Assembly (NCBI RefSeq): GCF_019966515.1
Contig: NZ_JAIMIB010000012.1
Location: 62,001-126,000 of the forward strand
DNA: 64,000 nucleotides
From: Roseovarius aestuarii
GTDB lineage: Bacteria; Pseudomonadota; Alphaproteobacteria; Rhodobacterales; Rhodobacteraceae
Direction: 5' to 3'
Shown: piece by piece, positions 31,897-40,057 of the stretch
Layout: every line of letters begins with the position of its first letter
Numbering within the stretch: the stretch's first letter is position 1
Position numbers and translations under genes: made by a program
The notes under the pieces: model-generated
Database searches by the model: none
What the model was told of the DNA's origin: nothing
Seen by the model: only the letters and a program-made list of their open reading frames with translations

Positions 31897-33642
31897 TTAT
31901 CGTCCCAGGGCCACACCTTCGCGGCGCGGGTCAGCGGCGCCGATGAGCGTGCCGTCGCGGATGAGAATCGCATGTAACCCGCTGTTGAGGTCGCGAATGT
32001 TGACCTCATGCCCCTTGGCGCTCAGGGCGTCCGCATGGCTGGCAGCCGAGGTGTTTTCCTCCAGATCGAGCGTGTCGCCATTGCGGTGCAGGAAATGGCC
32101 GGTCTCGATGGCGTCCTGCGGGTCCATCTCCCAGTCGAGGATGGCGATGATGGTCTTGGCCACGTAGTTGATGATCCGGCTGCCGCCCGGCGAGCCGATG
32201 AGAAGATAGGGCGCTTCGCCCTTCATCACGATGGTTGGAGACATCGAACTGCGCGGGCGCTTGCCCCCCTCGACCCGGTTAGCGACCAAACGGTCGCCGT
32301 CCATCGGCGCGCGGTCGAAATCGGTCAGTTCGTTGTTCAGCAGAAAGCCCCGCACAAACACACGGCTACCAAAGGCGGTTTCAATCGTCGTGGTCATCGA
32401 CAGCGCGTTGCCATAGCTGTCGCGGATTACGATATGACTGGTGCCGGGACGGTCGGGGTTTTGCGACGGCGCCAGCAGTTGCGTGTGATCCTCAGGCGGC
32501 TGACCTGCGCTGCGGATGTCGCTTGCGGTGGTCTGGTCGATCAGCCTGGCACGATCCGCCAAATACCCCTGATCCAACAATCCTTTGGTAGGCACATCGA
32601 TAAAATCGGAATCGGCCATGTAGAGCGCGCGATCTGCATAGGCGAGCTTGGCCGCCTCTGCATAAAGATGCATAAATTCCGCATTCCAGCCCATTGATTT
32701 CAAGTCGTAATTGCCGAGGATACCCAGAATTTGGCCAACGGTCAGCCCGCCAGAGGTCGGCGGACCCATGCCACAGACATCATACCCGCGATAATCGATA
32801 CATATCGCCGGGCGCAGCTTGACGCGATAATTCGCCATGTCCTGCAGGGTAATGTTGTTTTCGACCTTCGACGTGGCATCGACGGCCGCCACGATATCGC
32901 GGGCAATCTCACCTTCGTAGAAAGGTTTCACGCCTTCACGGGCCATCAGACGTAGCGTTTCCGCGTAGACGGGGTTTTTCAGAAGCGTTCCGGCTTTTAT
33001 CGGGTTGCTATCTTCATCGTAGAAATATTCCTTAGTCTTGGGAAACACATGCAGTGGGGCGCCCCAATCCATCGTGCTCAGGATCGAATTTGCCATGCGG
33101 GGAGAGACGATAAATCCGTTTTCCGCCTTGTCTATGGTGGGTTGAAACAACGATGGCCATTCTTTGCCACCGTAAAGCGCGTGGGTGATTTCCAACAGTT
33201 TCGGCACCCCGGGTACGCCCACGGACTGGCCGCCGGAAATGGCGGCGGCAAAGGGCATCTTGCTGCCATCTGGCAACATAAAGCGTTCGGGCGTGGCCCT
33301 GGCCGGGGCGGTTTCTCGGGCGTCGAAAGTGGAAAGCGTTTTTGACGACGCATCCCAGTACAGCAGGAAAGCCCCGCCGCCGAGGCCCGACGATTGCGGC
33401 TCGACCAGGCCCAGCATGGCCTGCACGGCGATCATGGCATCAACGGCGGTGCCCCCATCGGCCAGAATGTCATAGCCAGCCTGCGCTGCGATTGGATTGG
33501 CGGCGGAGACCATGAAACTTTCGGCGATGACCGAGTGCTTGTCTTCCCAGCCATAGCCGATTTCGGGCGCGGGATCCTGTGCTACGGTGGAGCCTGCAAA
33601 TGCCAACGTGAAACAAAGGGCGAGTTTTCCAGTGATGCGCAT
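31897..33642 (-). CDS. ggt: Gamma-glutamyltransferase (gamma-glutamyltranspeptidase)
   Basis: A periplasmic Ntn-hydrolase that cleaves gamma-glutamyl compounds such as glutathione; 581 residues with a signal peptide (MRITGKLALCFTLAFAGSTVA). The precursor self-cleaves before a threonine, here the Thr in GTSHIVIRDSYGNALSM; the large-subunit motif GGTAVDAMIAVQAMLGLVEPQSSGLGGG is intact. The start at 33642 follows AGGAGG and is preferred over 33660. It has its own transcription: a terminator stands upstream at 33711-33741 and a 258-base gap with an operator separates it from mcl. Its link to the serine-cycle genes is unclear. Confidence 0.93.
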   Translation of the reverse strand: MRITGKLALCFTLAFAGSTVAQDPAPEIGYGWEDKHSVIAESFMVSAANPIAAQAGYDILADGGTAVDAMIAVQAMLGLVEPQSSGLGGGAFLLYWDASSKTLSTFDARETAPARATPERFMLPDGSKMPFAAAISGGQSVGVPGVPKLLEITHALYGGKEWPSLFQPTIDKAENGFIVSPRMANSILSTMDWGAPLHVFPKTKEYFYDEDSNPIKAGTLLKNPVYAETLRLMAREGVKPFYEGEIARDIVAAVDATSKVENNITLQDMANYRVKLRPAICIDYRGYDVCGMGPPTSGGLTVGQILGILGNYDLKSMGWNAEFMHLYAEAAKLAYADRALYMADSDFIDVPTKGLLDQGYLADRARLIDQTTASDIRSAGQPPEDHTQLLAPSQNPDRPGTSHIVIRDSYGNALSMTTTIETAFGSRVFVRGFLLNNELTDFDRAPMDGDRLVANRVEGGKRPRSSMSPTIVMKGEAPYLLIGSPGGSRIINYVAKTIIAILDWEMDPQDAIETGHFLHRNGDTLDLEENTSAASHADALSAKGHEVNIRDLNSGLHAILIRDGTLIGAADPRREGVALGR

Positions 33643-33710
33643 AGCCAACCTCCTGAACACCCAATGATTAGCGCATTATATGCCCATGAGTGCAAGGCAG
33701 TCAGGCACGC

Positions 33711-33741
33711 AGAAAAAGGCCGCGATCGGGGATCACGGCCT
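33711..33741 (-). terminator. Rho-independent terminator of the sga-hpr unit
   Basis: On the minus strand AGGCCGTGATC, a 3-base loop and GATCGCGGCCT form an 11-bp stem with one mismatch, followed by TTTTTCT. It ends transcription 35 bases after the hpr stop and before ggt. Confidence 0.9.
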
Positions 33742-33775
33742 GAGTTTCGGAGGTAAACTATTGGCAAGCCCTGTG

Positions 33776-34750
33776 TCAGCTCACCAGATCACGGGGCTTT
33801 TCGCCTGCAAGGAACGCTTCCAGATTGTCGATGGCGCGGTGGCCCATGGCGTCGCGGGTGCCATCGGTGGCGCTGCCCAGATGCGGCGCGAGAACGAGGT
33901 TTTCGTAATTCAGAAAACGCGGATCAAGCGCCGGTTCACCCATAAATACATCAAGCCCTGCGGCGGTCAGCTTGCCGCTGTCGAGCGCATCAAAAAGCGC
34001 ATCTTCGTCAACCACGTCGCCACGGGCCGAGTTGACCAGAATGCAGCCTTTTTTCATCGCACCGAAGACCTCGGCATTGATCAGCTTGAACGTGTCGGCA
34101 CCGCCGGGACAGTGTAGCGACAGGAAATCGGAATGCGCCGCGACCTCGTTGATGCTGCTCAGTTGCGTGGCGTTGCCCGCCGCCGCCTTGATATCATCCG
34201 GCACCTGCCACGCATCCTGAAACACGATCTTCATGCCAAAGCCGAAATGCGCGCGTTTTGCCATCGCCTGGCCGATGCGGCCAAAACCGATGATGCCCAG
34301 CGTCGCGCCCGAGACCTTCTTGCCGATCATATGGGTTGGTCGCCAGCCCTCCCACTTGCCGGCGCGGGTCTCACGCTCGCCTTCGCCAATGCGGCGCGCG
34401 GCGGCCAAAAGCAGCCCCATTGCCAGATCGGCGGTGCAATCGGTCAGCACGTCGGGCGTGTTGGTCACCGCGATGTCATTGGCGCGGGCGGCGTCGACGT
34501 CGATATGGTTGTAACCGACGCCGTAGCTGGCCAGGATCTTCACCTTGCCTTTCGCGGCAGGGTAAAATTCCGCCGGGATCTTGTCGGACACCGTGGGCAT
34601 GATCACGTCATACTCGCGCGCGGCGGCCATGAACTCGTCATGGCTCATCGTGGTGTCGGGATCGCGGAAGGTGACATCGCCAACCTTGGCCACGCGGTCC
34701 AGGGTTTCCTGGGGCCAGCGGCGGGTGATGAGGATTTTTGGTGTGCTCAT
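33776..34750 (-). CDS. hpr: Hydroxypyruvate/glyoxylate reductase (D-2-hydroxyacid dehydrogenase)
   Basis: An NAD(P)H-dependent D-isomer 2-hydroxyacid dehydrogenase, 324 residues. The cofactor motif is LGIIGFGRIGQAMAKRAHFGFG; catalytic Arg, Glu and His are visible in NSARGDVVDED, GLDVFMGEP and LAPHLGSAT. With sga directly upstream (10-base gap) its role is probably reduction of hydroxypyruvate to glycerate in the serine cycle. The start at 34750 follows GGAGG; the longer frame overlaps the sga end. Other family members reduce glyoxylate or phosphohydroxypyruvate, so the substrate is context-based. Confidence 0.88.
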   Translation of the reverse strand: MSTPKILITRRWPQETLDRVAKVGDVTFRDPDTTMSHDEFMAAAREYDVIMPTVSDKIPAEFYPAAKGKVKILASYGVGYNHIDVDAARANDIAVTNTPDVLTDCTADLAMGLLLAAARRIGEGERETRAGKWEGWRPTHMIGKKVSGATLGIIGFGRIGQAMAKRAHFGFGMKIVFQDAWQVPDDIKAAAGNATQLSSINEVAAHSDFLSLHCPGGADTFKLINAEVFGAMKKGCILVNSARGDVVDEDALFDALDSGKLTAAGLDVFMGEPALDPRFLNYENLVLAPHLGSATDGTRDAMGHRAIDNLEAFLAGEKPRDLVS

Positions 34751-34760
34751 GGAGGCCTCC

Positions 34761-35933
34761 TTAACCGGCATGTTCGCGGTAATGTTCCTGCGCGGCAGCA
34801 ACGCCCGAGCCGGGCTCGATTTTCGCACCAGCATCGCGCAGGGCCATTTCAGCGGCCGAGATCGCACCACACAGCATCACCGGGTTCAAAGAGCCAAGAT
34901 GCCCGATGCGGAAGGCTTTGCCCATCAGTTTGTTGAGGCCGGTGCCGAGCGAGGTCTGGTACTTGTTATAGGCACCCGAAATCACGTCACGCGCATCGAC
35001 GCCCTCTGGCGCATAGATGGCCGAAACCGTATCGGACGCCCATTCCGGGCCGCGTGCAACCAATTCGCAGCCGTCCCAGGCCGCGACGGCCTTATGCACA
35101 CCGGCGGCGAGCCAGCTTTGACGCGCCCAGACATTCTCCATACCTGCCTCCAGCAGCATATCAACCGAGACGCGCAGGCCTCGGAAAAGCTGGGTGGCGG
35201 GGGTGTAGGGGAAATAACCGTCGCCGTTGAGGTTCAGCATGTCCTGCAGGTCAAAATAGCAGCGCGGCATCTTGGCGTTTTCACGCATCGCCAATGCCTT
35301 TTCGCTGACGCCCAGGATGCCCAGACCGGCGGGCAGCATAAAGCCTTTCTGCGAGCCGGAGACGGCACAATCGACGCCCCATTTGTCCATCTCAAACTCG
35401 ACCGAGCCAATCGAGCTGACACCATCGACGAAAAGCAGGGCGGGGTGGTTCGCATCGTCAAGCGCTTTGCGTACGGCGGCGATATCGGATTTCACGCCCG
35501 TCGCAGTTTCGTTCTGGGTGGCGAAGACCGCCTTGATCTGGTGTTCTTTGTCGGCGGCCAGTTTTTCGGCATATTCTTCGACCGGAACGCCCTTGCCCCA
35601 TTCAACCTCGCACAGGTCCACATCGAGGCCCAGACGTGTCGCCATGTCGACCCAGAGAAGCGAGAACTGGCCGAAACGCGACATCAGCACGCGATCACCG
35701 ACGTTCAGCGTGTTGGTGATGGCGGTTTCCCACATGCCGGTGCCCGAAGAGGGATAGAGGAAAACTGTGCCGGTTTCGGTCCGGTACACCTTTTTCAGAT
35801 CGGCTAGCAGCGGCTTGGTGAAAGCGCCGAAATCGGGGGCGCGCATGTCCTCCATCGGAATGTTCATTGCCTGACGCACAGGCTCGGGTACATTGGTGGG
35901 GCCGGGGATGAAAAGGTGATTATTGCCGTACAT
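34761..35933 (-). CDS. sga: Serine--glyoxylate aminotransferase
   Basis: A PLP class-V aminotransferase, 390 residues. It opens with the typical NNHLFIPGPTNVPEPVRQAM and carries the PLP lysine Lys196 in SGSQKGFMLPAGL. It converts serine and glyoxylate to hydroxypyruvate and glycine. It is the first gene of a two-gene unit with hpr. The ATG has AGGAGT upstream, and a palindromic operator lies about 100 bases before it, next to the divergent LuxR-type gene. Confidence 0.94.
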   Translation of the reverse strand: MYGNNHLFIPGPTNVPEPVRQAMNIPMEDMRAPDFGAFTKPLLADLKKVYRTETGTVFLYPSSGTGMWETAITNTLNVGDRVLMSRFGQFSLLWVDMATRLGLDVDLCEVEWGKGVPVEEYAEKLAADKEHQIKAVFATQNETATGVKSDIAAVRKALDDANHPALLFVDGVSSIGSVEFEMDKWGVDCAVSGSQKGFMLPAGLGILGVSEKALAMRENAKMPRCYFDLQDMLNLNGDGYFPYTPATQLFRGLRVSVDMLLEAGMENVWARQSWLAAGVHKAVAAWDGCELVARGPEWASDTVSAIYAPEGVDARDVISGAYNKYQTSLGTGLNKLMGKAFRIGHLGSLNPVMLCGAISAAEMALRDAGAKIEPGSGVAAAQEHYREHAG

Positions 35934-36032
35934 GAGGGACTCCTGATTTTTGCCCAGTATCGGCAGGTTGAGCCGATTTTATACGCCCGGTCAGATGGGG
36001 GTGGTGATCCTCGGTGCGTTGCTGCCAACGAA

Positions 36033-36052
36033 CGGGTAGGATTGACTACCCG
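36033..36052. promoter_or_regulatory. Palindromic operator candidate between sga and the LuxR-type gene
   Basis: CGGGTAG, a 6-base spacer (GATTGA) and CTACCCG. It lies in the 244-base gap between the divergent sga and regulator starts, 100 bases from the first and 126 from the second. It matches the site upstream of mcl except for one spacer base. Confidence 0.72.
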
Positions 36053-36177
36053 GCCGGGGGACGGTCAGAGACGGCATGCCGATGCATACCTATTTTTCCT
36101 TTGATTTCATCGGTTTCAGCCGTGTATTTGTCGCAAATTGGTTGTCAGCTTAACCCGCAAGGTGATGTAACGTAGAC

Positions 36178-36804
36178 ATGCAGGATCGGATTGGATCAGA
36201 ACCGGAAGTGATTGTTGCCGACCGACAGGTTATTGTCTGTCAGGGCATCGGATCGCTTGTGTCGGGCATCCCCGAAGTGAAGCTGGGCAGCTTTGCGACC
36301 GATCAGGCGAGCCTGAGAAAAGCGCTGACAGCGGTGGACGGCAAGGCGATCGTGATCCTGGGCGTGCGCCTGACGGATTGTGACCTGACGCAGGCGCTGG
36401 CCATGCTGCAAAAGGATTTTTCCCGCGCGATGGTGGTCGTGGTGGCCGAGGACACCGAGTTCGCCTTTATCCGCACGGCGATCAAATCCGGGGCGAATTC
36501 GGTCTGCATGATGAGCCAGATCCTGGTCAGCCTGCCGAAGATCCTGGGCAAGCTGGTGGATGGTCATTCGATCGTGCCGACCGAGATACTGAAACGCCTG
36601 ACCAACGAGAATACCGATACTCTGACCCGGCGCGAGCATGAAATCCTCAGCCTGCTGGTCAACGACCTGACAAATTTTCAGATCTCCGCCCGGCTGGGGC
36701 TGAGCGAGAATACGGTCAAGTATTATCTCAAGGCGATCTACCAGAAGCTGGACGTCAATTCGCGCGGCGGCGCCATCGCGAAATACGTTGCAGGAAATTA
36801 CTGA
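36178..36804 (+). CDS. LuxR/NarL-type regulator with degenerate receiver domain
   Basis: A 208-residue protein. Residues 10-115 have the layout of a response-regulator receiver ([18 protein letters not shown]), but the second acidic-pocket residue is Arg16 and the normal phospho-acceptor position reads ILGVRL, with Gly62 in place of Asp. The conserved lysine segment is also changed, so classic phosphorylation is unlikely. Residues 148-200 are a clear LuxR/GerE helix-turn-helix ([39 protein letters not shown]). It is divergent from sga with the palindrome between them, so it is the best candidate regulator of the serine-cycle units. No histidine kinase is adjacent. Confidence 0.88.
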   Translation: MQDRIGSEPEVIVADRQVIVCQGIGSLVSGIPEVKLGSFATDQASLRKALTAVDGKAIVILGVRLTDCDLTQALAMLQKDFSRAMVVVVAEDTEFAFIRTAIKSGANSVCMMSQILVSLPKILGKLVDGHSIVPTEILKRLTNENTDTLTRREHEILSLLVNDLTNFQISARLGLSENTVKYYLKAIYQKLDVNSRGGAIAKYVAGNY

Positions 36805-37010
36805 TTTCTAAATTTCTGCCATGCGGCGTCTTGCTTTCGAGCTCAGGGGCAACGTACGCATGGGCGCCAAGCCAGCTGCAATAAACGGTTGTTGGAGATC
36901 TGCTCCAGTATGGTGCCTGAATATCTGGTTATGATCCTGATCGCATCCGCGGCGCGTGTTGGGTGTAACGACGAATGCAGCGGATGAACGGTAAACGAAG
37001 GAGGAGTACT

Positions 37011-37586
37011 ATGTCAGCCTGGATAAAAATGCTCAGCGATGAGGAAGCCGGTGAGGAATTGCTGGATGTGCTGAAACTTGCTCGTACGCCCCACGGGACG
37101 GTCGATAATGTCATGCGTGTGCACTCCCTGCGCCCCAACACGATGAAAGGTCACGTGATCCTCTATCGTGCGGCATTGCATGATGAAGCGAATACACTGC
37201 CGATGTGGCTGCAGGAGACGATCAGCTCTTACGTCTCCACGCTGAATGACTGCGAATACTCCTTTGCCAATCATTGGGCGAATGCATGGTACCTGATTGG
37301 CGACGAACTGCGCGCGGATGAAATTGAGCAGGCCCTCAGAGAGCACCGGCCAGAGCGGGTTTTTGGCGGCGGCGAATTGGAATTGATGCGCTACACCGAA
37401 AAGCTGACCCTCCGGCCCGGTCAGATGCAGCAGCAGGATGTGCAGCGACTGAAAGATTCAGGATACGATGATGGTCAGATATTGGAGGCCAATCAGATCA
37501 TAGGGTATTTCAACTATGTAAATCGTCATCTGAACGGCCTGGGCGTGACCACCGACGGGGATATTGTAGGATACTATGCAAAATAA
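37011..37586 (+). CDS. AhpD/carboxymuconolactone-decarboxylase-like protein
   Basis: A 191-residue helical protein of the CMD/AhpD-like superfamily (peroxidase-related type). Its active-site region reads LNDCEYSFANHW: Cys81 and His88 are kept, but the usual second cysteine of CXXC is Ser84. Normal thiol peroxidase chemistry would need that cysteine, so the function may differ. The start follows AAGGAGGAG. It precedes a 2OG-Fe(II)-type oxygenase by 46 bases, though a promoter-like sequence in between suggests separate expression as well. Confidence 0.7.
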   Translation: MSAWIKMLSDEEAGEELLDVLKLARTPHGTVDNVMRVHSLRPNTMKGHVILYRAALHDEANTLPMWLQETISSYVSTLNDCEYSFANHWANAWYLIGDELRADEIEQALREHRPERVFGGGELELMRYTEKLTLRPGQMQQQDVQRLKDSGYDDGQILEANQIIGYFNYVNRHLNGLGVTTDGDIVGYYAK

Positions 37587-37588
37587 TT

Positions 37589-37618
37589 TTGCCCTGAAGT
37601 AAATTAAATGCATATAAT
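37589..37618 (+). promoter_or_regulatory. Candidate promoter before the oxygenase gene
   Basis: TTGCCC, an 18-base AT-rich spacer and a perfect TATAAT. The -10 lies within TGCATATAATGCA, an imperfect dyad that could serve as an operator for the XRE-cupin regulator encoded two genes on. Confidence 0.5.
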
Positions 37619-37632
37619 GCAATTGATCTATC

Positions 37633-38610
37633 ATGATGGGGGCCGCTATGGGCTATGCCACGGCAAAGACAATCGACGCGGATGTGATTCCGGTTATTGA
37701 TATCTCGCCGCTGATAGATGGTTCCGATCCGGTTTCGGTCGCCCGCAAGCTTCATTCTGCAAGCAAGGGCCTTGGGTTTATCTACGTTAAAGGGCACGGC
37801 ATACCGGAAGAGGTGATTGAACGCGCACGCGAGGTGGCGTTTGAATTCTTTCGCGCACCCGAGGAGTTGAAGGCGACCGTCCGGATCACAGGACAACATC
37901 GTGGCTGGCTTGCGCGGGGCGGCGCCAAGATGCGGGACGACGTCAAGGCGGACCTGAAAGAGAGCTTTATCTGGGGGTATGAGAATGGCGCGGACGGGGC
38001 TGCTGATGACCATCCCCTGCGCGGGCAAAACCTGTGGCCTGCGGCGATACCGGATCTGCGCGAGGTGGCGCAGGAGTATTTCCAGCTTGCGCATCAGGTC
38101 GCGCATCACCTGATGTGGGGTTTTGCAATCGGGCTCAATTTGCCTGAAAACTTCTTTTTGCGCACATCTGACAGACCGATCAGTCGGGCCTCCTTCGTTT
38201 ATTACCCGGCGCAGCCAGCTTCACTTGGGGAGGAACAATTCGGCGTCGGTCCCCATACGGACTTCGGCGTGCTGACAGTCTTGTGCCAGGACGCGGTGGG
38301 CGGATTGCAGGTGGAAGATGCCAATGGAGAATGGGTTCATGCGCCACCGATCGAGGGCACGTTGGTCGTGAACGTCGGCGATTTGCTGGCGCGATGGACG
38401 GATGGCGAGTACAAATCTACCCCTCACCGTGTCGTCAACAGTTCCGGGAAAGAGCGTCTTTCTCTGGTGGTTGCTTATGATCCCAACCCGGAAACGGCTA
38501 TTGATGCCCGAGAGGTGTTTGGGGACGGTCATGTTGTAAGAAACGAGCCGATTACTTGCGGGGAATACCTGGAGTGGCGGTTCGCAAAAGCGTTCTCATA
38601 CCGGAAATAG
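37633..38610 (+). CDS. Isopenicillin-N-synthase-like 2OG-Fe(II) oxygenase
   Basis: A non-haem iron oxygenase of 325 residues. The N-terminal DIOX_N region (VIPVIDISPLIDG; FIYVKGHGIPEEVI) precedes the jelly-roll core. The iron ligands are His208 and Asp210 (GPHTDFG) and His265 (STPHRVVNSSGKERLS), with the downstream Arg-X-Ser that binds 2-oxoglutarate. Two starts are possible, 37633 and 37648. The XRE-cupin gene follows 8 bases on and is probably co-transcribed. The substrate is unknown; relatives hydroxylate or oxidatively cleave small molecules. Confidence 0.87.
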   Translation: MMGAAMGYATAKTIDADVIPVIDISPLIDGSDPVSVARKLHSASKGLGFIYVKGHGIPEEVIERAREVAFEFFRAPEELKATVRITGQHRGWLARGGAKMRDDVKADLKESFIWGYENGADGAADDHPLRGQNLWPAAIPDLREVAQEYFQLAHQVAHHLMWGFAIGLNLPENFFLRTSDRPISRASFVYYPAQPASLGEEQFGVGPHTDFGVLTVLCQDAVGGLQVEDANGEWVHAPPIEGTLVVNVGDLLARWTDGEYKSTPHRVVNSSGKERLSLVVAYDPNPETAIDAREVFGDGHVVRNEPITCGEYLEWRFAKAFSYRK

Positions 38611-38618
38611 GAGAGGGC

Positions 38619-39218
38619 ATGGGTAGCGGTGAGATACAGGTGAAGAATGCCAGCACCGACAAGGCGATCGGTCTTGCGCTGCGCGATCTGCGCAGCAAGT
38701 CAGAACTTTCGGCGCGGCAACTGGCCGAGGCTTCCGGGGTATCGGCCGCAATGGTCAGCCGGATCGAAAACGGGCAGGTTTCGCCTTCTATTTCCACATT
38801 AAGTGCGCTTGCGGATGCGTTGAAAGTCCCGCTGGTCAGCCTGTTTCGTGAAACAACCAGCGATCATTCGGACTATACGTTTGTGAAGGCCGGCGAGGGA
38901 TTGAAATCCACGCGTCTGGTGAATGACCACCGACATGATTTTGTCAATCTTGCCCTGCATCCACGCCGCGATCTGTGTTTCGGGGCGCGTCGGGTGACCC
39001 TCAAAAAGCAGGATGCCCAACCGCCGATCTATTGTGGTCATGGTGTCGTGTTTATCTACGCGGTCAGTGGCACAGCACTATATAGTTATGGCAATCAGGA
39101 GTTTGAAATGGAAGCCGGGGACAGCATCAGCATTGATGCAGAGCTTCGCCATGGCTTTGTCAAGGTTTTGACGGCTGAATTTGTCTTTCTGACGGTTCAG
39201 GCCGAGAATCGGGGCTAG
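38619..39218 (+). CDS. XRE-family regulator with cupin sensor domain
   Basis: A 199-residue regulator. Its N-terminal Cro/C1-type helix-turn-helix (IGLALRDLRSKSELSARQLAEASGVSAAMVSRIENG) is joined to a C-terminal cupin (VFIYAVSGTALYSYGNQEFEMEAGDSISID) that binds a small ligand. The start at 38619 follows AGGAGAG right after the oxygenase stop. It likely controls the oxygenase gene upstream and possibly the neighbouring transporter module. Confidence 0.87.
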   Translation: MGSGEIQVKNASTDKAIGLALRDLRSKSELSARQLAEASGVSAAMVSRIENGQVSPSISTLSALADALKVPLVSLFRETTSDHSDYTFVKAGEGLKSTRLVNDHRHDFVNLALHPRRDLCFGARRVTLKKQDAQPPIYCGHGVVFIYAVSGTALYSYGNQEFEMEAGDSISIDAELRHGFVKVLTAEFVFLTVQAENRG

Positions 39219-39367
39219 CCCCCCAACGTTCACTGATGTTCAAGACCCGTCCGGAGTCGTGGACATTCAGGGGGCAATCTTTGTCGCGCGCCAACGCTCT
39301 GGCCGGAATATATCTGCGCAGGCGAAATAGCGTTCGCCGGCAAGCTTTAACCTGAAGGTTTGGTGAT

Positions 39368-40051
39368 CTATTGCGTCGAATAAGCCCCTATTTTCGACGT
39401 GCCCAGCTTGATGCTCACCAGCGCTTCGGCAAAAGTGACACCGGCGGCCACGCCGTCGATAACCGGCAGGCCAAACTCTGCGCTTAGTTGCGCCATGAGA
39501 TCCGCCATTCCGGCGCATCCGAGAACGATTGCTTCTGCCTTGTCCTGATCTATCGCTGCCCGGATCTCGGTGCGAATTTTGTCCAAGGTGGCCGGATCAC
39601 CCTCTTCGAGCTTGAGGACAGGAATTTCTGTCGCCCGGACACCACTGCATTTTTGCGCCAACCCATAGCGCAGCAGGTTATGTTCGAGCCCCGGAACCGA
39701 GCGGGACAAGGTTGTTATGACGCCGAACTTATTCGCAATCATGCTGGCCGCGTGATAGGCCGCTTCGCCGATACCCAGAACGGGCACCGAAACCAAACTG
39801 CGCACCGCATCCAGCCCGGTATCGTCAAAACAGGCGATGACAATCGCATCGACATCCGGGTGGTGCGCCACTTCTTCCAGTAAGCCCGGCACACATGTGG
39901 CGACGTCCAGAAACCCCTGAATGCTGGCCGGGCCATCCTGCGAATTGGTTGCAACGATCTGGGTGTCCGGGCGTGCCACTGAACGGGCGGCTGCACCGAT
40001 TTTCCGGGTCATCGAGGCGGTCGTATTGGGGTTTATGACAAGGATTTTCAT
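39368..40051 (-). CDS. Hydantoin/Asp-Glu racemase family protein
   Basis: A 227-residue protein of the Asp/Glu/hydantoin racemase superfamily. The opening KILVINPNTTASMTRKIG is typical of hydantoin and allantoin racemases, and two catalytic cysteines are visible (IACFDDT and LGCAGM). These enzymes invert a carbon next to a carbonyl by two-base chemistry; relatives also act as maleate isomerases and decarboxylases. It is the last gene of the branched-chain-type ABC operon, 6 bases after the ATPase, so the imported substrate is probably its substrate or precursor. No hydantoinase or carbamoylase is adjacent. Confidence 0.82.
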   Translation of the reverse strand: MKILVINPNTTASMTRKIGAAARSVARPDTQIVATNSQDGPASIQGFLDVATCVPGLLEEVAHHPDVDAIVIACFDDTGLDAVRSLVSVPVLGIGEAAYHAASMIANKFGVITTLSRSVPGLEHNLLRYGLAQKCSGVRATEIPVLKLEEGDPATLDKIRTEIRAAIDQDKAEAIVLGCAGMADLMAQLSAEFGLPVIDGVAAGVTFAEALVSIKLGTSKIGAYSTQ

Positions 40052-40057
40052 GTCTGA

